Shown in pieces: positions 1 to 10,984 of a stretch of DNA of 64,000 bases (positions within the stretch are counted from its first letter, which is position 1; each line of letters begins with the position of its first letter). The stretch comes from Saussurea involucrata (Eukaryota; Streptophyta; Magnoliopsida; Asterales; Asteraceae): positions 141,906,983-141,970,982 of the forward strand of contig CM066319.1 of assembly GCA_033807775.1 (NCBI GenBank), given 5' to 3'. The notes beneath the pieces were generated by a model. The model was not told the DNA's origin. It worked only from the letters and a program-made list of their open reading frames with translations, and made no database searches. The position numbers and the translations under genes are program-made.

Positions 1-1
1 T

Positions 2-937
2 GAAGCTTACCTCACAGAAGAAGGCATATCTCATAACTTCTCTTCTGCACGCACCCCACAACAGAACGTCGTGGTTGAACGAAAGAACCACACGCTTGTG
101 GAGGCTGCAAGAACTATGCTGTCAACATCTGGATTGCCTATTTCTTTCTGGGCAGAAGCAATATCAACCGCTTGCTATACCCAACATCGATCAACAATAG
201 TGAAGAGACACATCAAAACACCTTACCACTTGATCAACAAAAGGCGACCAAATATCAAGTTCTTCCATGTATTTGGATGCAAGTGTTTTGTCCTGAATGA
301 TAGAGAAGCTAGAGGAAAGTTTGATGTGAAAGCAGACGAAGGCAAGTTCATTGGGTACTCTTCCACCTCAAAGGCCTACAGAGTTTACCTTCTGCGGTCC
401 CGAACCATTATAGAGAGTATCAATGTCTCTTTTGACGATTCCTTTCAAAAGACTTCTGAACAAATCAGTTCAGAACTCGGTCTGAATAAGGAATCCTCTG
501 GCATCTCAAAGACAAGAGAAGCAGACCTAAATATGCTATTTGAAGAGATGTTCCATGATGATATTGATCTCTCTGCTGGAGCAATCAGAGCCTCTGGAGA
601 AACATCTTCTGCCAACCAGACTGAGTCAGGTATATCTCTAACTGGTCCATTAAATACTTCATCCTCTTCTGTAAATCGTGCAGATGCAAGTGCTGAGGGG
701 GAGCCAACAGAAGATGATACAAGCAAAGATTCTACCACAGAGGCACTGGAAATACCAACTCCAGCTACAACAGAGGAACCAATACCAGAGGAAAATGAGG
801 ATTCAGTATCTATATCCTCAAAGGAATCAATTCCAACTCTTGTTGAAATACCTCGACAAGCAGAAGAACCAAGTTCAAGCACTGAAGTACCATCAACTAC
901 AGAGGTTGCACCAGAACCACGGTGTGCAACCACATAG
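2..937 (+). pseudogene. pol: copia integrase, C-terminal half (partial)
   Basis: The reading frame enters from the left edge and stays open to a stop at 938. It contains the end of the integrase core around VVERKN, whose Glu is the third residue of the D,D,E triad, followed by the usual copia region FWAEAISTACY and the FGCKCFVLN segment. From about 440 onward comes the Ser/Thr/Glu-rich linker that separates integrase from RT in copia polyproteins. The family usually has PQQNG before VVERKN; here the Gly is Val. Integrase would insert the element cDNA into host DNA. The two catalytic Asp residues lie outside the window. Confidence 0.9.
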
Positions 938-2618
938 GTTCAACTAGATGATGCTAATGACCATCTTCCAAAAACGACAAAGTGGACGAAGAGTCATTCT
1001 TAGAGCCAAATCATCGGCGATCCTTCTGAAAAGGTCAAGACAAGATCAGCCACAACTAACTTTTGTTTCTTTACAAATTTTATCAGTGTGATTGAGCCAA
1101 AACGTGTTTCTGAAGCCCTAGATGACCCAAACTGGGTAGATGCGATGCAAGAAGAGATTCTACAGTTTGAGATAAACAAGGTATGAACCCTAGTTCCTTT
1201 GCCAAGAGGAAACAAGCAATAGGGACTAAATGGGTCTTTAGAAACAAGAAGGATAAGGATGGGGTGGTCATCAGAAATAAAGCGAGATTGGTGGCCAAGG
1301 GATATTGCCAAGCAGAAGGCATTGACTACGATGAGACTTTTGCCCCTGTCGCACGGCTAGAAGCAATAAGAATCTTCTTAGCCTTTGCAGCCCACAGAGG
1401 TTTCAAAGTTTTTCAAATGGATGTAAAATCTGCCTTTCTGAATGGTCAAATTCAAGAAGAAGTATACGTCCATCAGCCACCAGGGTTCGAAAGTGCCAAT
1501 TTCCCAAACCATGTTTACTTCATTGATAAAGCTCTATATGGACTGAAACAGGCTCCAAGAGCATGGTACGAACGCCTTTCAACCTTTCTCCTTAATAACA
1601 ATTTCGAAAGAGGTACAACTGATACTACTTTGTTTTATAAAAGAAAAGGTGATGAGATTCTGCTTGTACAAATTTATGTGGACGGCATTATTTTTGGTTC
1701 TACATATACAAAACACTGCACAGATTTTGAAAAGCTCATGCAGAGTGAGTTTGAAATGAGTATGATGGGAGAATTAAACTTCTTCCTAGGACTCCAAGTT
1801 AAACAATCATCAGAGGGAATCTTTATAAATCAAGCTAAATATGTCTCTGACATTCTTTCAAAATTCAATCTCTCTGATGCCTCTGTCATGAAGACCCCCA
1901 TGTCCACTGGAAATAAGTTACACTCAGATCCAGGTGGAAAATCTGTAGAGTGCAAGCTATACAGAGGCATGATTGGGTCCCTTTTATACTTAACAACATG
2001 TAGACCTGATATAATGTATGCCACATGCCTCTGTGCAATATATCAAACTAACCCAAAGGATCCCACCTTCTTGCTGTAAAGAGGATATTTAGATACCTAA
2101 AGGGAACCAAAAATCTTGGCCTCTGGTATCCGAAGAACTCTGGCTTTGATCTCATGGCCTACACAGATTCAGATTATGGAGGATGCAAGCTTGACCGAAA
2201 AAGTACCTCTGGGAGTTGTCAATTCCTGGGTGGTAAACTAGTCAGCTGGACTTCAAAGAAGCAGAATTGTGTGTCGACATCCACAGCAGAAGCTGAATAT
2301 GTTGCTGCTGCTAGCTGTTGCTCCCAGGTTCTGTGGATGCGAACTCAGCTAAAGGACTACGGTCACAACATATACAAGATACCCATCCTCTGTGATTCAA
2401 AAAGTGCCATTGCAATCTCTGCCAATCCTGTACAACACTCCAAAACAAAGCATATCGATATCCGTTACCACTTTCTGAAGCATCATGTTGAACAAGGCAC
2501 AATCGAGATGTACTTTGTGTCAACGGAATTTCAGCTTGCATACTTATTCACCAAGGCACTCGATGAGAAAAGATTCATTTTCTTGGTGGGTAAGTTGGGT
2601 ATGCTCAACATGAGATGA
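938..2618 (+). pseudogene. pol: copia reverse transcriptase and RNase H, broken
   Basis: The RT domain follows integrase in the polyprotein. Its start (about 960-1182) is recognisable but has several in-frame stops, including TGA for the conserved Trp in NKVWTLVP near 1182. From 1183 the frame shows GTKWVFRNK, ETFAPVARLEAIR and MDVKSAFLNG. The catalytic YVDD box reads YVDG, so one catalytic Asp is lost. The frame breaks again at 2079. RNase H runs from about 2150 to 2618 with acidic positions in AYTDSDYGG, STAEAEYVA and CDSKSA, ending MLNMR. At least four independent lesions make this a dead pol. Confidence 0.93.
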
Positions 2619-3723
2619 CCCCTCTGTGAGTAAGACTTGACCCTCCAGTAAATATGTATATATTTATACTCTTCTGCATGTAAATTCCCTTTCATCAACA
2701 GTTCTGTCTCCAACAGAGCTTCAGTGAAATCGCTCAGAGCCTCTGACGATTTCCACAGAACCTCTGGTGAGTTTGACCTATGTTCTATACATTACTTATC
2801 TCATTTGATCCAAGCATAGGTCAAGGGGGAGCAGAAGGAGACCTTGAATTAATCAACAGAAGTGGTTAATTCAAGGGGGAGCCAAAGAAGAGTAGTGAAC
2901 AACCAAATCCACAGAAGTCAGGTACTTTGCCGAGCAATGGTAAATCAAAAGGAGAATGTGTCGCACAAAACCTTTTTCCAAAACAGTTTTCTAGGACACC
3001 AATTTCCAAATATGTCCTAAAAACACAGTTTAAAACAATTAAAACTTTGGATGATCAAAAACTTTTATGATTTTTCCGTTATTAGAAATTTAAGGTCATA
3101 GAGCCTCTGTAAGCCAGAGCCTCTATGACTGAAAATTTTGTGCGGAAACTCTATCGATCACTTCAATTGCTTTTAAATGATTTTGGTAAAGGTGCAAGCT
3201 CAGAGGAGATGAAAAGTAGGTTTCAGATCATAGAGCTCATTCCACCACATAGCTTTTGTCGTTCTGATACTTGGCTTTTTATGGAAATTCTGTAACATGC
3301 GGGTTATTTCTGAAAGTGACAGACATCTGGAAGTAGAAACGCCCACGCGGCAGGCATTAATGGTCCGCCCACGACGTCTAATCGTGTTCTGACACCTCTG
3401 AAGTGGCACGTTTTCACTGGACGTGCATGCCACACGTTCCTCTGAAACGGGCTCCCAGCTGTAGTGCTCGAGTGCGGACCCTAAATGTTATTCATTCTTA
3501 CCTATTTACCGCTTTAGATTCTGCCGTTTCACTCTAGTATAAAACCCTATTTACCTCTCCTTCTACATTTTACGATCTCTTTCTCCTTCTTACCTCCGGC
3601 GAACCTTGCAAAACCTGTAACTCTTACTTTCTACTCACACTCTTCAAGTTTCAAGCAATTGGTTCCACCTCCAAGTCTCCGGCGAACTCCCCAGCTCAAT
3701 CTGAGCACTCACAAAACCCACCC
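2619..3723 (+). other. copia post-pol non-coding region with purine tracts
   Basis: No convincing gene. G-rich purine tracts (AAGGGGGAG) occur near 2823 and 2875, matching the true polypurine tract at 8435 in core sequence. Multiple such tracts are described for Sireviruses. The stretch is also rich in CCTCTG/CAGAGG. A TATA-like TATAAAA at 3538 lies about 185 bp before the first ATG of the env-like frame and could be its promoter, but that is inference. Confidence 0.6.
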
Positions 3724-6700
3724 ATGACCAGAAACCTCGAGCAAGATAACTCAGGTAACTCAGTGGATTTTACTCCTACAACCCACCTACAAAACTTCCT
3801 AGAACATGAACACTTCGAAAGTGTTCTTCCCCTTAAACCCAATAACCACTTGCTTGTTCCCTCACGAACTGCCTTTGGGGAGGAACATGCTATTTTACTG
3901 AACATTCTGGAAAACCACTACCTGTTCCCTCTGCTAACCAAAAATGTTAAAAGGATCCCTGCCAGATACCTCAACCAGTTCTGGTAGAGCTATCACTATG
4001 ACCAAGAGGATAGGCAAATGAAGGGCTACATATCCAAACCTGGCCAATCAGAATACCTTGAACTAAAATTCAACAAAACTATGTTCTCCCTTGAGTTTGG
4101 CCTACCTACCACGGGACTTCTAGGCATCAAGAAGTATGCAGAGGATCCTTCGGATAGAGAGCTTTGTGACTTTGCAGAGATGTTGGGCTACAGTACTAAA
4201 TTGAAGAAGAGGAACGACTTCAGAAGAAATAGGTTCCCCCTCTGTGGAATACTCTCTTCTCCATCCTCAACAGATGTCTGACTGGAAAAGTGGTCAGTCT
4301 TGATCAAACCTCTCACCAGATTATGGCAATCATGTACGGGGTGTACTATGATTTGCCTCTGGACTATGCCACTCTAATGATGCAGGAGATGGTTAACACC
4401 ATTGACCATAGAATCTTCACACAGAAGGCAAAGGGTAACACAAGCAAAGATCCCCTCGCACTGCAATTTCAGAGGATCCTAGGTGTAGTTCTAGAACCTC
4501 TGCTCCTCTTAGAAAAAATGGCCAATGGAGGGACCAGTTGTCAAAACCTACCCTATGGCAAAGAATAGCCCAACAGAGCATGCAGACGGATACAACTTCC
4601 GCAGACCTCTACCATCCGCCCTTCTGACATATGCATTTGATGAGGAACTTAGATTAGCCTATATACGCGATCACATGACTCCAGAATGTAGTCCAGTGAC
4701 ACCCCCGCATTTAGGAGCCCCTTTAGGAACTCAGGTAGTTAACAGGATGAGTGACGAGGAATGGGCAGCGGCCTTAGCTAAGCATGAACAAGTACATGCT
4801 CAATTTCATCTTCTGAGAAGCCAAATTGCCACTTCTGGTTCCAAGAGCAAAACCTCTGCCACTCCCCCCAAAAAGAAGAAGGTCTCCAAATCAAAGAAAA
4901 CAACAGAGGGAACCTCTACAAATACCGAACCTCCTCAACAGTCCCAACAATCTCCACCAGCAGAGACCATGGTTGGATCCTCTGCACCTTCCCCTCCTCC
5001 GAAAGAAAAAAAGAAGAAAAGAAAATCCAAATCTTCTGAGGAGGGTGCCCCCAAACCTAAATGCAAGAAGAGCAAGAAGAAAACCAAGAAACCCCACACT
5101 CCTCTGCAAACCATCGCAGAGGAAGCTGAAATGGAAGAAGAAGCCCCTGTACAACCTCTGCCCTCCCCAACTCCACTAAATTATGCAGATCAGGGTGACT
5201 TCTCAGCCTTCCTTGAACACCCTGATTTTGCAAACACCTTGGATACCTCAGGATGGAACGCAAAAGCCATCTCAAATTGATCAACTGAAAACCCCGACTT
5301 CAGAGTCTCAAAAGTCGATTCTGATTTGGAGGATGATGACAGAACCCCTGAGGGATTGGTAGAAGCCGAAGGCACTAGGGTAGATGTAGAGTTAGGGAGC
5401 ATGACAGAGGGAGAAGCCTAAAAAGATGCCGTAGAAAGTAGAGGCACACAACCTTAACCTCCTCCCAGTGCAACCCACATTTCTGACACCGCCAGTCTAG
5501 TGGCAAAATGTGTCATTGAAAAAGAGCAGCACGACTCGATCCCAACCCAAGCAAACCGGGCAGAGGAACATCTTTCTACCTCTGTAGCATTATTATCTGG
5601 GGAAACCATTCCAAGGGAGTCCTCTCCAAAGGACTTGCCTTTAGTTCGTGATCATTTGCCCCGGATCACATCTGAAATCCCCGCAGAGGAATTTGTTTCC
5701 TCTAGTACACGCATACACATAGGTCCAATCAGCTCTTCAGAGGAGGTTAGTGCGCACAGAGACGAAGGGACTCTAGACAACTCCCAAGTCAAATTAAGGA
5801 TATTCCTGTACCCATCTCTAGAGTGGATCAGGACAATGTTCTTAACAGAACCTCTGCTCAAGGATTAGAGGGAAGTCCTTCCATCCTCAACATTACAACA
5901 GGGACGAAAGAAGGCGTCCAAGGAACAAGGACAAACTCTGGGGAAGAATGTGTTCCCCCAGAGGTTATACTTGGTTCACATGTCGCAAGGGGTGAGATCC
6001 AAACCCTTGTCACCTCTGTGAACAACTCGTTGAAAGAGTTGAAAAGCTCTTTTGACTCTCTTGTAGATTCAACTTCCAGGGCTCTATAAGAACTGACCAC
6101 CAAAGTGGACAACCTGTCCATAGAGGTGAAAAATGCCTGCGCCCAAATGAACACATCTGCAACAACCTCTGCTACAACTGCTGCCTCTGCCTTTGAAAAA
6201 GCAACAACTTCTGCATTTCACGCTTCTGTCAAAGATCTCGTCGAACAGCTGAAGAACGCACAAACTTCTACCTCTACGGGCCTAACTCCAGAAGATCTAA
6301 AAAAGGCCCTAGAGCAGGTCCAAGAGCACACTACCAGAGAAACTCAGGCCATGAAGCCCTCCGACTACATGGCCATAGCACAGATCACATAGCTTAGACA
6401 AGGGATACTTGACCAGATGACACAATTCATCAGAGCCTTCACCACAGCTAATGCAAACTACGTGACGGATTTTTAGGCAAGTGTAGGAAGACTCAGGTTC
6501 AACTCTGAAGCAGAAGGAACTTCAGATAAAGGGCAGGATGATTCTGATGATGATTCAGAAGGACCATCAGATCATCCTGAGGGGGAGAAAAGAACAGAGA
6601 GAGCTGCCAACAGAGGATTGCCAGCTCCACCACCAATATCCGCAGAACCACTAACCCAAGTACCATCATCTGAAACCCAACAAACCCAACAGAAGACCAC

Positions 6701-7279
6701 TGAGGTAACACCCACTTCTGTGGAAACAACCCATATAACCGTTGATGATTTACCATCTCCAACTCCCAAACCAACAGAACAATTCTAGATTCTTACCTCA
6801 TCTGAAGAAGACCAACCATCCCAATCACCAAAACCAACAAAAGACAAAATCCCGTCACCAACACCAAAAACACCAGAGGAACCCAAACTACTATCTCCTA
6901 CACCAGAAGCTGAAAAGACAAAATATCCATATCCCAAACCCCAAAACAACAGAACAACCTAAATCTAAACCTAGAACCAAAACACTTGCTCAAAAACGGA
7001 AATATCTGAGCACAACCACAGAAGCTTCACCAACCAAACTCCAAACCAAACCAACATCAACAACTAAGTCCCCTGTCAAACCAACAGAGGCAACCCCACC
7101 AAAAACTGCAAAAGCACCCCCATCCAAGCCCTCAGAAACTCTAAAGTTAAAACCAACAAAGGCAACCCAATCCCAACAAGTAGAACAACAGAAGCTGACA
7201 GCAAAAGACAAGGGAAAGGGGATAGCGACAGAGGAACTGAAAAAGAAAAAAGCCAAAGCATCAACCCACAGAGAAACTG
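3724..7279 (+). pseudogene. env-like gene of the copia element, N-terminal and low-complexity parts
   Basis: A chain of adjoining frames (3724-3987, 4018-4281, 4290-4568, 4525-5280, 5500-5868, 5823-6089, 6105-6392, 6742-7296) reads as one decayed gene. The first ~280 codons resemble the globular N-terminal part of extra ORFs that follow pol in plant copia elements (motifs such as PARYLNQFW and LEFGLP). Next is a Lys-rich stretch with KKKKVSKSKK and KEKKKKRKSK, then Ser/Thr-rich and Pro/Thr/Lys-rich segments with possible short coiled coils. I see no signal peptide or clear membrane segment, so 'env-like' describes position only. Function unknown. Confidence 0.6.
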
Positions 7280-8266
7280 ATGAAAAGCGCCTTTGACGCC
7301 TTTGTCATCCCAAAACCTGAAGAAGAAGATTGGGCTTACGGACTCACTCCTCTGTCAAACAAGTCTGTCATTGACCTAAAGGCAAAACCCTCAGAAGACA
7401 GAGTGGCCCAAGTGATCAGCAGAATGGACGCTCTATGCAGGCCCATGCCTCCACCTGTTGCACCTCCACGACAAATGGAAGAGGTGGTGTACAAGTATTT
7501 GTACAGCAGAGCCATCAACGATCCTCTGCCACCATCCATTCTGCCGCCTGATCTCCTTAAGGAACTAAAAGAAGACTTCTACAGAACCAAAGACAAACCT
7601 ATCAAACAAGTCTTATCGAATTCAAAGACCAGAGAGGTTGTATACTGCAAACTTTCTCACACCAAAGGCACACAGATACACTATAACATTTACTATGTCA
7701 AAAGGGCCGACAGAACAGAGAACAAGTTCTTAGATGTAGTTTTGAGGAACCTGAGCCCCTATGACCTGCCCGAACTTCTGAGCTGGGATAGACAAAACTA
7801 CAACACAAGACTCGAAGTACAGAGGGCATATCGCGTGATCAAGAAGACAATGCGCGAAAAGCTTCTGATATATAGCATGACTGACTTCCATGTGGGACTT
7901 GACCTTGGAGTGAAAAGCTTAAGTCTCCCACCACAAGAAGATGACTGCCCCTTCTTTGCAAGACCAAACTCTATCATCACAATCCCAAGGATTGGGTATG
8001 TCTATCAAGATCCTGCTGGAAAATCGAAGCTATTCCTAGAGGTTGATTGCCAAAAGTACGCAACCAACACTTTGCTCGAGTTCAGAGCCAACATCTTGGA
8101 GCACAGAGGAACGGAGTTCATGGATCAAGCTCTTGCCGACATATTAATAGAGGTCATCGATTCTGTCATCAACTTCAGAAACCTCTGCTTCAATATATAC
8201 CGTGAACACAAAGATGGAGGAATCGACAACAGAAAAATCAATGACTTCCTAAACGCCAGAGTCTGA
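7280..8266 (+). CDS. C-terminal domain of the env-like copia protein (open, 328 codons)
   Basis: This is the longest intact frame of the copia element. It begins in the Lys-rich tail of the preceding frames and becomes globular, with hydrophobic spacing through YCKLSHTKGTQIHYNIYYVK and ending NDFLNARV. I do not recognise the fold. The ATG at 7280 is probably internal to the ancestral long protein rather than a real start, because the upstream low-complexity region runs into it. It ends 168 bp before the polypurine tract, so it is the last coding part of the element. Its openness over 328 codons, while upstream parts are riddled with stops, may be chance or later selection. Confidence 0.55.
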   Translation: MKSAFDAFVIPKPEEEDWAYGLTPLSNKSVIDLKAKPSEDRVAQVISRMDALCRPMPPPVAPPRQMEEVVYKYLYSRAINDPLPPSILPPDLLKELKEDFYRTKDKPIKQVLSNSKTREVVYCKLSHTKGTQIHYNIYYVKRADRTENKFLDVVLRNLSPYDLPELLSWDRQNYNTRLEVQRAYRVIKKTMREKLLIYSMTDFHVGLDLGVKSLSLPPQEDDCPFFARPNSIITIPRIGYVYQDPAGKSKLFLEVDCQKYATNTLLEFRANILEHRGTEFMDQALADILIEVIDSVINFRNLCFNIYREHKDGGIDNRKINDFLNARV

Positions 8267-8434
8267 TATCTAAAACCTTTCTCAACTTACTTTTCATATC
8301 GTGTACTGTAATCGAATGTAAGTGCCTCTGGCATAACCTTATACGAAGAGTAAACTTTCAACAGAGGTCAAAAACCTCTTGTCGTGTTCTTAGCTTAGAA
8401 AACCATGCATTTTTCAATTTTTTATTTTTCAACA
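8267..8434 (+). other. 3' untranslated stretch before the copia polypurine tract
   Basis: AT-rich, with no coding signal seen. It ends directly at the polypurine tract and LTR. Confidence 0.6.
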
Positions 8435-8447
8435 CTTAGGGGGAGAT
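8435..8447 (+). promoter_or_regulatory. copia polypurine tract
   Basis: A purine run (ACTTAGGGGGAGATT context) directly before the LTR start TGTTAG at 8448. It primes plus-strand DNA synthesis during reverse transcription. Confidence 0.85.
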
Positions 8448-8988
8448 TGTTAGCTCCAACCTCTCTGTAAAGAAGTATTAAAAATAGGCTAAGTGTAAAA
8501 ACATCGACAGAGCCTCTGCCAAGACATCGAGTAAAGATCAAAGTGAATAAACCGACAGAAGACGTTCTTAGAGGACAAGGCCACAGAACCTCTATCACAC
8601 TTGACAAAGCTTCTGTGGTATGAAGACTGAAGACTTAGAAGATAATCTGAAGTTCAAGACAAGGACGTTCGTGCCTCTCACGTGCCTCTGCTGTACGAAG
8701 ATCCTGAAGATCATTCGTACAAGGCATGCTCTGCACATTCCACGTGTCAACCTCTGATGGGTTACAACCTTTGCAGATTGCGGCGCACTACATTAACGTT
8801 GTACCTGATGCAGTCCCACGATCGTGTATTTGTACCCTTAGTACTTCTTGTCTAAAGCTTGTCCCCTATAGAATAGTATAAATAGAAGGATCATGTTGAG
8901 CTCTTCATTAACTTTGCACAACACATACACCTATTAGAGCAAAATATTTCTCATAACTTCGGTGTTCTTGGTGTTCTTGATTAATCAA
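8448..8988 (+). repeat. copia LTR, 5' 541 bp, interrupted at 8988
   Basis: Begins TGTTAGCTCC right after the polypurine tract. A TATAAATA box lies at 8877-8884. Positions 8628-8988 are repeated at 52998-53359 with about ten substitutions and one indel (about 3%). The break at ATTAATCAA is followed by E0 sequence. Confidence 0.88.
8877..8884 (+). promoter_or_regulatory. TATA box of copia LTR
   Basis: TATAAATA followed by GAAGGATCATG; the same box is at 53247-53254 in the other LTR piece. It is the expected promoter at the U3/R border. Confidence 0.7.
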
Positions 8989-8990
8989 GC

Positions 8991-9517
8991 TAATGCCAAA
9001 AATCGCACCAAAGTACAACTTAAGGTCGATGTGGACTTTAACAACTAAAGAAATGAATCGTTCGACAAAAGCGTGCGACAAAGACATAAATGTAAATGAG
9101 ACAGATTTTGGTGACGCAGGAAAAACCTCAATGAGGAAAAAACCCGCGGACGACTGTGGAAGTCGTCGCTGCACTATGGTCCCCAAATAGGGGCGATGTG
9201 CTTGTGTTTCTGGTTTCGATCGTACAGAGATTACAATACAAATGAAGGAAAGACTTCGAAATGTAAAGTAACAAGTGTTTTGAATGTCAAAACAATCTGC
9301 GTCGTGTGTTAAAACTGTGTGTCGTGCGCTGATGTCGTGCGTCGAGAGCGATCTTCTACGAGTGATTTCTTCGTTTCGAGTACTTTTATCTGTTGTTCGA
9401 TGTTGTGTCTCTGTGTTCTTTTTGTCTCCTTGAAATGATGATTTACACTTGATATTTATAGTCTTCAGACGCTTTAATTGGCTCATTAAATACTTCGATA
9501 ACTATCGTAACGGACGT
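8991..9517 (-). repeat. E0 3' LTR, outer part
   Basis: Starts TAATGCCAAAAATCGCACC (terminal TGT lost or mutated) and matches 52156 onward of the other E0 LTR. It ends with GACGT at 9513-9517, the target site duplicated by E2. Confidence 0.9.
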
Positions 9518-9573
9518 TGTTTGGGCAAAAATCCACGGGTCTCGACCACGACCAGAAAAAGTAAGACGCGTAT
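9518..9573 (+). repeat. E2 5' LTR, first 56 bp
   Basis: Begins TGTTTGGGCAAAAATCC and matches the 3' LTR start at 28568. It ends with CGTAT, the target site duplicated by E1. Confidence 0.92.
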
Positions 9574-10519
9574 TGTTAATGCCAAAAATCGCACCAAAGG
9601 GACAACTTAAGGTCGATGTGGACTTAATCAACTAAAGAAATGATCTTTCGAAGAGACGTGCGACGAGGGAAAAAATAAACGAGACAAGGGATTTGATGAC
9701 GCAGGAAAAACCTCAATCGAGGAAAAAACCTGCGGACGACAGGAGGTGTCGTCGCTGTACTATGGTCGCCAATCAGGGGCGATGTCCTTGGTACTGGTGT
9801 CGATCGTACGATGATTACAATACAAATGAAGGAAATACTTCGAAATGTATAGTACAAGTGTTTAAATGTAAAAACAGGTGTTTGTCGTGTGTGAATACAA
9901 AGTGTGAACATATGGTCAAAGGCTGTTGTCGTGCGTCGAGAGAGATATTTGAGCTTTCCTTCGAGTGTTCTTGAGTTCGCTGTAGGGTTCTGTCTTTCAG
10001 TACTTGATCTCCAGAGTTTGAATGTTCTTTGCTATGAGTTTGGATGATTTTCTCTGCCGTTTGGTGATGTTCGCTGGTGTATATTAGATGTTAACTAATG
10101 TCCCTTGAAATGAGGCTTTAGCTTGACTTTTATAGTCTTCGTGCCATTGATTAGCTCCATTAATGATTTGATCAACGGCTACAACGGCTGGAAACCGTCG
10201 CCGGAGTGATTATCCATAATGCTCTTCGTCCGTTACGGCTGCTTGCTATTAATGGCTTTGACTCCTGCATTAAATACATAACAAACGTAACAGTCCAGGT
10301 TAACGTTAGCTTTGGTCGAAGGTGCAATGATCTTATGCGATGGTCGTACGGGACGGGCTATGCGAGCGTCATGGGAGACGTACGACTTACCTTTTACGAG
10401 AGACGACGAATGTTTTCTGGGTTCTTGTCGAGACCTTATCTTAATACAAGATTTAGTTCATAATCGTGCGTCTTATCTGTTCTGGTCGTGGTCGTACGAC
10501 GTGATTTTTTGCCCAAACA
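9574..10519 (-). repeat. E1 3' LTR (946 bp)
   Basis: TGTTAATGCC...GCCCAAACA in plus orientation. The adjoining sequence from 10520 (GTTTGCCCCTAAAATTTG) is the reverse complement of the polypurine tract. Confidence 0.95.
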
Positions 10520-10984
10520 GTTTGCCCCTAAAATTTGAAAATTGAATGTCAAATTTAAGTTTTAAATTTTGTCAATCAGACGCATAGGAAATAAGACAAG
10601 AGTTAGAAATTACCTCAATTGCCTTGGAGTTAGACTGGTCCGTTTCTAACTGAACGAGAAGTTGAAAAGGGAGCGAGGTCGTGACGTCATACTGACACAC
10701 GATGTGCTTACCAGCTGTCGAGGACAGGTGTCGAAGATCCGGGCGGATATACGAAAGGACACGGACGCGGGGAAATCATCCAGGGATTCGACTTGATGCG
10801 ATCGTTTGTATAAATAAAGATCATGACGGATATTTTCTTGCTATATTTTTGAAGTGTTTATTTGGGAAGAGATTTCGCCTTGATTCCTTTCCATTCTTCG
10901 TCCGAACTTACTCGAATCGTTGCAAATCTTCAAACCGCAGTTGAGAGCGATTATATAAGACCTTGTTCTGTCCTTTGATTCACA
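10520..10984 (+). promoter_or_regulatory. E1 polypurine end and aORF promoter region
   Basis: Reading away from the LTR toward the aORF: polypurine tract (minus strand) at 10520-10540, a TGACGTCA palindrome at 10682-10689 (bZIP-type site), the motif CCAGCTGTCGAGGACAGGTG, then TATATAAG at 10952-10959, 26 bp before the aORF ATG. TGACGTCA and the following GCTTACCAGCTGTC region recur in E0, E2 and E3. This is inferred to be the promoter of the antisense gene. Confidence 0.6.

Larger units (their letters stand above)
1..8988 (+). mobile_element. Ty1/copia (Sirevirus-like) retrotransposon, left part, cut by window start
   Basis: Order seen: integrase C-terminal half, reverse transcriptase, RNase H, about 1 kb with G-rich purine tracts, a long env-like coding region, polypurine tract (8435-8447) and the first 541 bp of an LTR (8448-8988). 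The integrase-RT-RNase H order defines Ty1/copia. An extra long gene after pol and several AAGGGGGAG tracts are features of Sireviruses. The LTR is interrupted at 8988 by the nested gypsy block; copia LTR sequence reappears at 52996. The 5' LTR, gag and protease lie left of the window. The frames carry many stops and shifts, so this copy cannot make its own proteins. Confidence 0.9.

Noticed and set aside
4860..5110. Lys-rich KKKK blocks as a histone or ribosomal protein gene
   Set aside because: They lie inside the continuous env-like region of the copia element, with no family match outside low complexity.
8983..8990. Target-site duplication for E0 (AATCA left, ATTGA right)
   Set aside because: The two 5-mers do not match, and the flanks come from different points in the copia LTR.
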